A stretch of 12,623 bases of DNA. It comes from an uncultured Eubacteriales bacterium. GTDB lineage: Bacteria; Bacillota; Clostridia; Christensenellales; Borkfalkiaceae. Shown here piece by piece: positions 6,186 through 12,247 of this stretch; the stretch's first letter is position 1, and each line of letters opens with the position of its first letter. Under the pieces are notes generated by a model, which saw only the letters and a list, made by a program, of their open reading frames with translations, did not search any database and had not been told where the DNA came from. The DNA is taken from assembly GCA_902767455.1 (NCBI GenBank), contig CACXHH010000100.1, positions 1 to 12,623 of the forward strand, written 5' to 3'. Both the position numbers and the translations under genes were made by a program.

Positions 6186-7245
6186 TTTTTATAATCCCGC
6201 CGCCGAGCACCACGTCGCCGTCGTATAAAACCGCGGCTTGTCCGGGCGTTATAGCGCGTTGCGGCTCGTCGAAAACGAGCCTGATACCTTCGTCGCATTG
6301 ATAGACGGTAGCGGGCTGTTCTTCCTGACGGTAGCGAAGTTTGGCTTTGCATTTAAAAGGAAACGCGGGCGGCTTTTTCGATACGAAGGAAACGTCGGTC
6401 ACCAAACACTCGTTCGAATAAAGATCGCTTTCGGCGCCGAGCGTCACGGTGTTGGTTTCGGGATCTATTTTTACCACGAACATTTTGTTTTCTATCCCGA
6501 GCCCGAGCCCCTTGTGCTGACCGAGCGTGTAATAGATTATGCCCTTATGTTTGCCGAGAACTTTGCCGTTCATATCGACGTAATCACCGGGCTTAGGGGA
6601 TAGACCGCTTATCCGTTTTATGGCTTCGGCGTACTTTTTATCGGGCACGAAGCAAATGTCCTGACTGTCGGGCTTGTCGGCGTTTACGAACCCGTTTTTT
6701 TCGGCGATGGCTCGCGTTTTAGTCTTTTCAAGCGTTCCGAGCGGGAATATGAGCTTTGAAAGTTTTTCCTGATCGAGAAAGTATAAAACGTAGCTTTGGT
6801 CTTTTGAAAGGTCGACGGCTTTTTTTAAGACGTATTCGTCGCCGTGCTTTTCAATGCGGACGTAATGCCCCGTCGCGATATGGTCGCAACCGAGTATTTC
6901 TGCGCGCTCGAAGAGCTTGTCGAACTTCATAAACCTGTTGCAATCTATACACGGGTTAGGCGTTTTTCCGCTTAAATACGAGCTTATGAACTTGTCGATT
7001 ATCTTTTCTTTGAATCCGTCCTTGAAGTTGAAAACGTAGTACGGGATACCGAGCTTTAAAGCCACTTGGCGCGCGTCGTAAACGTCGTCAAGACTGCAAC
7101 ACGTGTGCCCTGTCGAAACCACGCCTGCGTCTTCGTTTGCGTACAGCTTCATCGTGGCGCCGACGCATTCGTTACCGCCGTCGACAAGTATTTTTGCCGC
7201 GACGCTCGAATCAACGCCGCCGCTCATTGCAACGAGAACTTTCAT
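6172..7245 (-). CDS. mnmA: tRNA-specific 2-thiouridylase MnmA
   Basis: This 357-residue enzyme has the usual length. It adenylates U34 of tRNA Lys/Glu/Gln and inserts sulfur to give the 2-thio part of s2U derivatives, using sulfur relayed from a cysteine desulfurase. The ATP-pyrophosphatase P-loop is SGGVDSS (8-14). The nucleophilic Cys is in TPNPC (Cys99), with a second Cys at 102 (CIDC). ATGHY is at 124-128, and the persulfide Cys198 is in DSQDICF. A CC pair at 49-50 before SLDD is typical of Clostridial members. A good Shine-Dalgarno, AAGGA (7252-7256), lies 6 nt before the ATG. It has its own promoter at 7319-7347 and a terminator at 6105-6138. No nifS-type gene is adjacent within the window. 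The last four codons fall within a heptanucleotide repeat. Confidence 0.97.
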   Translation of the reverse strand: MKVLVAMSGGVDSSVAAKILVDGGNECVGATMKLYANEDAGVVSTGHTCCSLDDVYDARQVALKLGIPYYVFNFKDGFKEKIIDKFISSYLSGKTPNPCIDCNRFMKFDKLFERAEILGCDHIATGHYVRIEKHGDEYVLKKAVDLSKDQSYVLYFLDQEKLSKLIFPLGTLEKTKTRAIAEKNGFVNADKPDSQDICFVPDKKYAEAIKRISGLSPKPGDYVDMNGKVLGKHKGIIYYTLGQHKGLGLGIENKMFVVKIDPETNTVTLGAESDLYSNECLVTDVSFVSKKPPAFPFKCKAKLRYRQEEQPATVYQCDEGIRLVFDEPQRAITPGQAAVLYDGDVVLGGGIIKIRNA

Positions 7246-7271
7246 ATCCTATCCTTGATTTGCCGCGTAAA

Positions 7272-7307
7272 GCGCGGTGTAAATATCGTAAAACGCGTTT
7301 ACCGCGC
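7272..7307 (-). other. Hairpin in the mnmA leader
   Basis: On the minus strand GCGCGGTAAA pairs with TTTACACCGCGC, with a 2-nt bulge. The intervening loop contains the palindrome AAACGCGTTT. It lies between the predicted transcription start (about 7312) and the Shine-Dalgarno. It matches no riboswitch family I know and may be only a structured leader. Confidence 0.35.
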
Positions 7308-7318
7308 GACACTATATT

Positions 7319-7347
7319 ATTATAATAGCCCGCAGCTTTTTTTGCAA
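7319..7347 (-). promoter_or_regulatory. Promoter of mnmA
   Basis: On the minus strand TTGCAA (7347-7342), a 17-bp spacer and a perfect TATAAT (7324-7319). It lies downstream of the AraC-family gene, so mnmA does not depend on that gene's transcript. Confidence 0.75.
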
Positions 7348-7390
7348 GAGATTTTCCGCGCGGGCAGAGAAGTTAAGAGTAAAACCTTAT

Positions 7391-8281
7391 TTACCGCCTG
7401 AAAGATTTACGGTATTCCGACGGGGAAAGTCCGAACTTTTTTTTGAAAGCCTGCGAAAAATGGTGGTCGTTATAGAAGTTGAGCCGTTGCGCTATCGCGC
7501 ATATCTTTTCGTCGGTGTCTTTTAAAAGCGAACACGCCGCCGACATTTTCAGGTCGAGAACGTAGCGGTGCGGAGTTACTCCGTAGTATTTTTTGAATCG
7601 TGAAATAACGTGCGTTCTCGAAAAAAACGTTTGCTCGCATACGTCCTTGATGCTCACGCCTTGCGCCATCGAACAGTCGAGAAAAACCTTCGTTTTCAAC
7701 ACGTCGGCAGGAATCTCGTCCACTCGGTTTTTCTGCGACTGCGCGAGCCTTGCGAATATCGAATACACTAATTCCGTCGCTTTATACGTCACGTCCGAGC
7801 GGAAAACCGAGATTTTTTCAAGCTCGGAAAACTTGTTGAAAAGTTCTGCCGCTTCCGGGCAATGAAAGACCGTCTGGTTTTCTATTTTAAGAATTTTGAG
7901 TATCTGCGCGGCGTTGTCGCTTCTGAAATTTATCCATATCTTTGAGTAGGGCGTTTTGTCGTCAGAGCGGTAAAAGTGCCTCGTGAACGGTTTTAAAAGG
8001 TAAACGTCGCCTGCGGAAAGCGTGTACTCGCGACCTTCGTTGTTTAGATAGCCTATCCCCGAAACGACGTATTCGAGCGTATACGTCGGTCTGTTCACTC
8101 GCTCGACGAAATACCCCGTCGTGGGCGGGGTGTAGCCTGTGCGTATAACGATTATAGGCATATCTTCGGGGTCGTCGTCTTTTCTGACGAAAGAACTCGT
8201 CAATTCGCCTTTGAGATCTCCGTAACTCATGCCGGGGATCTTTGAAATGGCTTCAAGAGTCTTGTTTGAATACTTTTCCAT
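7391..8281 (-). CDS. AraC/XylS-family transcriptional regulator with N-terminal cupin
   Basis: A 296-residue one-component regulator. The N-terminal part (about 65-120) looks like an AraC-type cupin sensor: EYTLSAGDVYLLKPFTRHFY (85-104) fits the G-D-x-x-x-x-x-P...H pattern that usually binds a sugar or other small ligand. The C-terminal part has two helix-turn-helix units, about 207-229 (IKDVCEQTFFSRTHVISRFK) and 257-280, closed by GLSPSEYRK (284-292), the AraC signature. It is divergent from the lipoprotein gene over a 154-bp intergenic region carrying tandem direct repeats, so the lipoprotein is its likeliest target. The start at 8281 has only a weak Shine-Dalgarno (GGCGCGG). A later Met at residue 18 is possible but less likely. 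No terminator is evident before the mnmA promoter. Confidence 0.93.
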   Translation of the reverse strand: MEKYSNKTLEAISKIPGMSYGDLKGELTSSFVRKDDDPEDMPIIVIRTGYTPPTTGYFVERVNRPTYTLEYVVSGIGYLNNEGREYTLSAGDVYLLKPFTRHFYRSDDKTPYSKIWINFRSDNAAQILKILKIENQTVFHCPEAAELFNKFSELEKISVFRSDVTYKATELVYSIFARLAQSQKNRVDEIPADVLKTKVFLDCSMAQGVSIKDVCEQTFFSRTHVISRFKKYYGVTPHRYVLDLKMSAACSLLKDTDEKICAIAQRLNFYNDHHFSQAFKKKFGLSPSEYRKSFRR

Positions 8282-8353
8282 ACCGCGCCTTTGCCGCGTT
8301 AAAAGTCAGGCGGCGTGAACGATTTGTATTTTTTATACTAAACTAAGCGAAAA

Positions 8354-8387
8354 GTTTACTTTTTTGGCTTGTTTCGTTGACTTTTTT
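8354..8387 (+). promoter_or_regulatory. Tandem direct repeats, candidate AraC-type operator
   Basis: GTTTACTTTTTT (8354-8365) and GTTGACTTTTTT (8376-8387) agree at 11 of 12 positions. They are 22 bp apart, about two helical turns, on the same face of the DNA. AraC-family activators commonly bind two direct half-sites about 21 bp apart with the proximal one near the -35. The repeats lie between the divergent AraC-family gene and the lipoprotein gene. The T runs could inflate the similarity. Confidence 0.5.
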
Positions 8388-8397
8388 ATACTATAAT
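8369..8397 (+). promoter_or_regulatory. Promoter of the lipoprotein gene
   Basis: A perfect TATAAT at 8392-8397 is preceded, across 17 bp, by a poor -35 (TTGTTT, 8369-8374), as in activator-dependent promoters. An alternative uses TTGACT (8377-8382) with a weak -10 near 8400. The Shine-Dalgarno AAGGG (8426-8430) is 5 nt before the ATG. Confidence 0.55.
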
Positions 8398-8435
8398 TAT
8401 TTTAGACGAAATAAAGGGGGCAGTCAAGGGAAATT

Positions 8436-10823
8436 ATGAAAAAATATTTTATTATTATTCTCACGATCGTAGCCGCGTTATGTATGGCGACAGGATGCGC
8501 CAAAAAATCGGGCGGAGCGGATAAATCAAGCGACAAGGAAGCCGTTTCCGTCGTTGACGACTCGGCAGAGCTTTCGGGCGGCGAAATTTCGTCGGAATAC
8601 GATTCTTCCGCGCAGGGCGGGGAACAATCGGCGCCCGTCCACGAGCACGCGTTCGGCGATTACGAAGTCGTAACGGAAGCCACTCTCGAAAAGGACGGCG
8701 AGCTTATACGCTACTGCGGCGGTTGCGGTGAGTCCGAAACGATCGCTTATTCTATCGAAAACGCCGAAAACGGCGGTGCAAACTCGATCAAGATGGCAAA
8801 CCACACGGTTTACGCCGAATACTCCGCAAGCGTCGTGACCGTCACTTTCATTACGGACGGGGATTTCGCCGAAGAATACGGCGTGTACTATACCGAATGC
8901 GCGGACGAAGGGCTTTCGGACGATAATGCGTGGCTCGTTCGTGCGGAGAGCGACGACAGCGTTTTCGTTTATACGTATCGCGACAGAGCTTTTGAAACGG
9001 CTATCGGCTCTACGATAACCGCAAACTTTATGGAGCGCGGCTACTACAAAGCCGTGACCGTAATTCTTCCGCGTAAAAGTGCGGAATCCGCTTTTGCCTT
9101 CTTCCCGACGGTGAGCGTTCATGGCGAAACTTCGACTTACGCCGAAAATAACGCCTTCGTCGTCAAAAAGTACGCCGAAAGCTGGCTCAGACTCAACGAC
9201 AATAATAAAATATATTACAGAGATTATTCCGTTTACGAAAACAACTCGCACGAAAGACCATCGTTTTCGGGCGGGGACGACGTTTTTGCGGGCGTTATCA
9301 AGGAAGGGAGCGTCGAAGAAGCTATCGTCGCCACGAAGATAGCCGAAGAAAAGGGCGCTGACGGTTTTGACCTTCATCTCAACTATCTGCACGCAAACGG
9401 GCTTTTGAACGAGCAGTCGATAAGAAGAATAGTTAATTGCACCGCTCTTCCCATTCTTGCGCTCAACTATAACTCATCGCTTTCGCAGGAAGCCCGCCGC
9501 GACGGGCTTATGATCGCCGTCGCCGCAGGTTGTGCGGCAGTAGACCTTCAAGGATTTATGTTCTGGACGGGAAGCACGGTCAATACGCAGACGCAAGAGA
9601 ACGTCGCGTTCTGGACGGCTCGCGGCTACGATATGAGCTTCGTTTCCGCCAAGCCTTCCGAAACGGTGATAGATCCCGAAACGGTAAATATGCAAAAAGA
9701 TTTTATCGACGGCGTGCACGAACTAGGCGCGGAAGTTCTTATGTCTTTCCATGTCGGCGTGACGTTTACCGCCGAGCAAGCCGTGGCGTTCGCGAAGTTC
9801 CAGAGCGTTAAGGGCGCCGACGTTATCAAACTCGTCGGCGTAGGCTCGGGAGTAGAAGACGTCGAAAACTGCGTTCAGGCGGTCAAAACTGTCGCCAAAG
9901 AAGGGTTGGAAGGCGGCGCGAAGTTTTCTTATCACCTGTCGGGAGATCCGTCGGTGTATATCTCGCGCGTTATATGCCCCGTCTTTTACGGCTCGTATAT
10001 AGCTTTCTGCTATCCCGAACTGACCGAGTGGCAGGACGCGGGGCAACTCGACCTTTCTATGGCGGTAGCCGCGAAGGCGGCGCGCGCCGAAAACAGGGAA
10101 GATCTCACCGCTCCCGAAGCCGTCGAGCTCGTAGCAAAGTACGTTTCGCATCCGCAGCTTGATAAGCTCGTTTACGACTATAAAAACGCGCCGTCGGTAA
10201 AATGTAAGGCTTACGGGGCGAATTCGGATATGAGCGACAGGTGGAGCTTTAACAAAGAAAACTATCACCTTCAGCTTCGCGACGCTTCGGGCACGAATTC
10301 CTTCAATATGCGCGCTTACGCTTACGATATTTCGGGTAAGAGCAAAGACGGCGCGTATATTTCGGCGGATATCTCGGGAACTCTTTACCCGTATACGAGT
10401 TCGTCGAGAAAGCCCAAACTCGGCGTTTACGTCGGCAATGAAGAGAAAATGCTCGCTTTCGTCTGCGACATTTCGGCAAAGAAGGCGTATCTTGCCGCCA
10501 ACACCAAGGGCAGATTCGGCTTCGACGACGGAGTTAAAAGCGACGTGCTTTATGATCTCGGTTTAGCGGACGTATCTTTGGAAGTAAATCTCGCAAGCGA
10601 AAATATAACGCTCGCTATGGAAGTTACCGGCGAAACGATAACTCTGTTCTTAAACGGCGAAACCGCAGCTGAAATCGCGATGACGAGCGAGCTATACGGC
10701 TATATCGGAAGAAATCTTGACGGCTCGGCGTATTCGGGCGTGGTCGTCGAAGTTTACATGGGCTCGTCGTCGGTCGGAAAAGTCAATTACGTCGACTTCA
10801 AAAACGTTTCCTATTCAAAATAG
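8436..10823 (+). CDS. Surface lipoprotein with type I 3-dehydroquinase-like barrel and beta-sandwich domain
   Basis: A 795-residue exported protein. Residues 1-20 form a lipoprotein signal peptide with lipobox ATGC; Cys21 would be lipidated. A low-complexity Ser/Gly/Glu linker follows (about 22-68). Then comes an HEH...CGGCG module (69-105), known from Clostridial surface proteins, and a beta-rich part (about 115-225). Residues about 280-545 resemble type I 3-dehydroquinate dehydratase (class I aldolase fold). LMSFH (His439) corresponds to the catalytic His, ADVIKL (Lys465) to the Schiff-base Lys, YISR (Arg511) to the substrate Arg, and AGQ (Gln537) to the Gln in APGQ. Spacings of 26, 46 and 26 residues compare with 27, 43 and 23 in the Salmonella enzyme. 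The Arg and Glu of TFRxxxEGG are not seen, and there is an insert of about 40 residues after DLQ (370-372). Residues about 605-795 look like a LamG/concanavalin-type sandwich, with ITLFLNGE at 735-742. A cytoplasmic shikimate role is unlikely; an aldolase or dehydratase on an external substrate is an inference. Confidence 0.75.
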   Translation: MKKYFIIILTIVAALCMATGCAKKSGGADKSSDKEAVSVVDDSAELSGGEISSEYDSSAQGGEQSAPVHEHAFGDYEVVTEATLEKDGELIRYCGGCGESETIAYSIENAENGGANSIKMANHTVYAEYSASVVTVTFITDGDFAEEYGVYYTECADEGLSDDNAWLVRAESDDSVFVYTYRDRAFETAIGSTITANFMERGYYKAVTVILPRKSAESAFAFFPTVSVHGETSTYAENNAFVVKKYAESWLRLNDNNKIYYRDYSVYENNSHERPSFSGGDDVFAGVIKEGSVEEAIVATKIAEEKGADGFDLHLNYLHANGLLNEQSIRRIVNCTALPILALNYNSSLSQEARRDGLMIAVAAGCAAVDLQGFMFWTGSTVNTQTQENVAFWTARGYDMSFVSAKPSETVIDPETVNMQKDFIDGVHELGAEVLMSFHVGVTFTAEQAVAFAKFQSVKGADVIKLVGVGSGVEDVENCVQAVKTVAKEGLEGGAKFSYHLSGDPSVYISRVICPVFYGSYIAFCYPELTEWQDAGQLDLSMAVAAKAARAENREDLTAPEAVELVAKYVSHPQLDKLVYDYKNAPSVKCKAYGANSDMSDRWSFNKENYHLQLRDASGTNSFNMRAYAYDISGKSKDGAYISADISGTLYPYTSSSRKPKLGVYVGNEEKMLAFVCDISAKKAYLAANTKGRFGFDDGVKSDVLYDLGLADVSLEVNLASENITLAMEVTGETITLFLNGETAAEIAMTSELYGYIGRNLDGSAYSGVVVEVYMGSSSVGKVNYVDFKNVSYSK

Positions 10824-10871
10824 GGGGCGATAAAGCAAATTAAAAAATCGTTTAAAAGTAACGAAATAAAA

Positions 10872-10908
10872 CGCGGGGCGGATAATTCCGCCTCGCGTAA
10901 TTTTTATA
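10872..10908. terminator. Bidirectional terminator between convergent genes
   Basis: A 10-bp stem CGCGGGGCGG/CCGCCTCGCG (10872-10881 with 10888-10897) with one G-U pair and a 6-nt loop is followed by TAATTTTTAT. Minus-strand reading gives TTTTATTT after the stem, so it can also end the small membrane protein transcript. Confidence 0.8.
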
Positions 10909-10941
10909 AAAAAGTTACGATAATCGACTTATAGCCGCGGT

Positions 10942-11205
10942 TTATTGCTTTACGAGATTAGTAAGGAAGGCGCCGAGCGCTCCGATACCGCCGGTCAGAA
11001 CGAAGATAAGAACGACGATGAGAGCTATCGCCAAAACGCAGAAATACGACCTTGCGTAGTTTCTTCTGTTGATGTTCGAGTTGGAGAAAGAGAGAATTAT
11101 CAAAGCTACCAAACCGATGATGGGGATGTTGAAAACTAAGCTCCAACCAAAATACGCCCAGGGCGATAACGGTTGATATTCGTAGGGGAGATTGTTTCTG
11201 TCCAT
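10942..11205 (-). CDS. Small two-helix membrane protein, function unknown
   Basis: An 87-residue protein. The N-terminus is polar (to about residue 14, ending in a PLSPWAYFGW block) and is followed by a hydrophobic helix (about 16-39). A polar NSNINRRNYARSYF loop (42-55) follows, then a second helix (about 54-71) and a short hydrophobic tail. I recall similar PLSPWAYFG...NINRRNYARS proteins as conserved hypotheticals in Clostridia, but can name no function. The start is firm: AGGAG (11215-11219) lies 9 nt before the ATG. It has its own promoter containing a 19-bp palindrome (11237-11255), so expression is probably regulated. The gene is convergent with the lipoprotein gene and they share a terminator. 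Confidence 0.8.
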   Translation of the reverse strand: MDRNNLPYEYQPLSPWAYFGWSLVFNIPIIGLVALIILSFSNSNINRRNYARSYFCVLAIALIVVLIFVLTGGIGALGAFLTNLVKQ

Positions 11206-11235
11206 AATAAAAAACTCCTGTATGTTAATGTTATT

Positions 11236-11263
11236 ATTTTATCATAATGATAAAAAAAGTCAA
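11236..11263 (-). promoter_or_regulatory. Promoter of the small membrane protein with embedded palindromic operator
   Basis: On the minus strand TTGACT (11263-11258), a 16-bp spacer and TAAAAT (11241-11236). The perfect palindrome TTTTATCAT-A-ATGATAAAA (11237-11255) fills the spacer and overlaps the -10, where a repressor would block RNA polymerase. Its core TTATCATAATGATAA differs from the PerR box TTATAATNATTATAA by one base per arm. A Fur-family repressor is therefore a candidate. Confidence 0.65.
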
Positions 11264-11272
11264 TAAAAACGC

Positions 11273-11299
11273 AAAAAAACGCCGAAAATTTTTCGGCGT
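11273..11299 (-). terminator. Intrinsic terminator of the YczE-like gene
   Basis: Perfect 10-bp arms ACGCCGAAAA/TTTTCGGCGT (11279-11288 with 11290-11299). On the minus strand the hairpin is followed by seven Ts (11279-11273). It lies just after the stop of the YczE-like gene and about 10 bp before the next promoter. Confidence 0.8.
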
Positions 11300-11311
11300 A
11301 GGGTTTTTAGG

Positions 11312-12037
11312 CTATTCGTCTGCGTTTTCCGCTTTATACGAAAACACCTTTTCGGCAAAGCGCGGAAACATAGGCGCGGGATCGCAAAACTTGTCGATAA
11401 GCTTTCCGAACCCTGCGATGAGCGGAGTGTTGATAACGGTGAGAATAAGCGTCCCGACGCCTATCATTTCAAGGTCGAATCTTCCGAAGAGTATCAGCAT
11501 AAGCGCTATCGCAAGCACGAGCGAAGACGCGTCGTATACCCATTTTACGACGTTCATGCGTAATTTTTTTTCGGTGGCTATTTCGTAGACGAATAAGTCG
11601 TAGCCCTGCTGCGGAAGATACGTTCTCAAATATAGAGCTATCGCAAACGCCGTTACGACTGCGCCGAGTATCATCGAAATTACGCGCATGTACGTTTCCG
11701 TATAAACTTCCGCGCCGAAAACGAGCCGCCACATATCGAGCAAAAGTCCGTATATAACCGCCGTCACGAATGAGAGCGGATATTTTATCTTGAACTTTCC
11801 GACGATTATGATGAGAGCGATTATAAACAGCCCCTGTACGACGTATTCGGTGTTTCCGAAGGTGAAAAACGGAAGCTTCGGCTGTAAAAAGTTGGAGATG
11901 ACGAAGCTCGGAGCGACCACCATCGATACCCCGAACCCGCTTTTTGCCGACATGCACACGCCGAGCGAGCATAATATCGTTCCGAGAATATAAAATATCT
12001 CGCCTGTTTTCCTTATGGGTTTTAGCGTTTTATCCAT
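11312..12037 (-). CDS. YczE/YitT-like integral membrane protein (DUF6198 type)
   Basis: A 241-residue polytopic membrane protein with about six hydrophobic helices (roughly 13-33, 62-80, 88-108, 117-137, 166-186, 188-212). The first helix carries LGxxLxSLGVCMSAKSGFGVSM (around 18-39), a block typical of the YczE/YyaS family, now often named DUF6198. PLSF (87-90) and GLLLDM (97-102) also fit. The family is thought to be transporter-like but its substrate is unknown. A weak GGGT precedes the ATG; the promoter is at 12089-12117 and the terminator at 11273-11299, so it is transcribed alone. Confidence 0.82.
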   Translation of the reverse strand: MDKTLKPIRKTGEIFYILGTILCSLGVCMSAKSGFGVSMVVAPSFVISNFLQPKLPFFTFGNTEYVVQGLFIIALIIIVGKFKIKYPLSFVTAVIYGLLLDMWRLVFGAEVYTETYMRVISMILGAVVTAFAIALYLRTYLPQQGYDLFVYEIATEKKLRMNVVKWVYDASSLVLAIALMLILFGRFDLEMIGVGTLILTVINTPLIAGFGKLIDKFCDPAPMFPRFAEKVFSYKAENADE

Positions 12038-12088
12038 TGTTTTACCCGTCGAAACGCCGCGTATATTTTACGGCGAACGAACGTTGAT

Positions 12089-12117
12089 ATTATAATAAAA
12101 AATCCGATTTTTTGCAA
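12089..12117 (-). promoter_or_regulatory. Promoter of the YczE-like gene
   Basis: On the minus strand TTGCAA (12117-12112), 17 bp, and a perfect TATAAT (12094-12089). The hexamers and spacer length are identical to those of the mnmA promoter. Confidence 0.7.
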
Positions 12118-12176
12118 ACGATTATCGATAGTTTAAAAAAATAAGCGTAAAAATCAAAAAACACGGTCGATATTTA

Positions 12177-12206
12177 TGGACATAACGGGTTAAATTAAAG
12201 TATAAT
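12177..12206 (+). promoter_or_regulatory. Promoter of the DUF3737 gene
   Basis: TGGACA (12177-12182), an 18-bp spacer and a perfect TATAAT (12201-12206) predict a start near 12213, with a leader of about 35 nt. Only a weak GGTGA (12240-12244) precedes the ATG. The promoter is divergent from that of the YczE-like gene. Confidence 0.7.
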
Positions 12207-12247
12207 CTTTGTTGGAAAAAAATTACGGCAAATCCGAACGGTGAAAT

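Noticed and set aside
7328..7367. GCCCGC...GCGGGC inverted repeat as terminator of the AraC-family gene
   Set aside because: The loop is long, there is no T run after it on the minus strand, and it encloses the mnmA -35.
8332..8337. Minus-strand TATAAA as the -10 of the AraC-family gene
   Set aside because: There is no -35-like hexamer at 16-18 bp, so I do not call this promoter although one must exist nearby.
8526..9392. 288-codon minus-strand ORF
   Set aside because: It is antisense to the lipoprotein gene and low in complexity for a real protein. It has no motif, promoter or Shine-Dalgarno.
9723..10268. 181-codon minus-strand ORF
   Set aside because: It is a shadow of the aldolase-fold region of the lipoprotein gene, with no domain signature.
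11469..11972. 167-codon Arg-rich minus-strand ORF
   Set aside because: It is on the same strand as the YczE-like gene but out of frame. Its Arg/His-rich composition is typical of a shifted frame, whereas the other frame has clear membrane helices.
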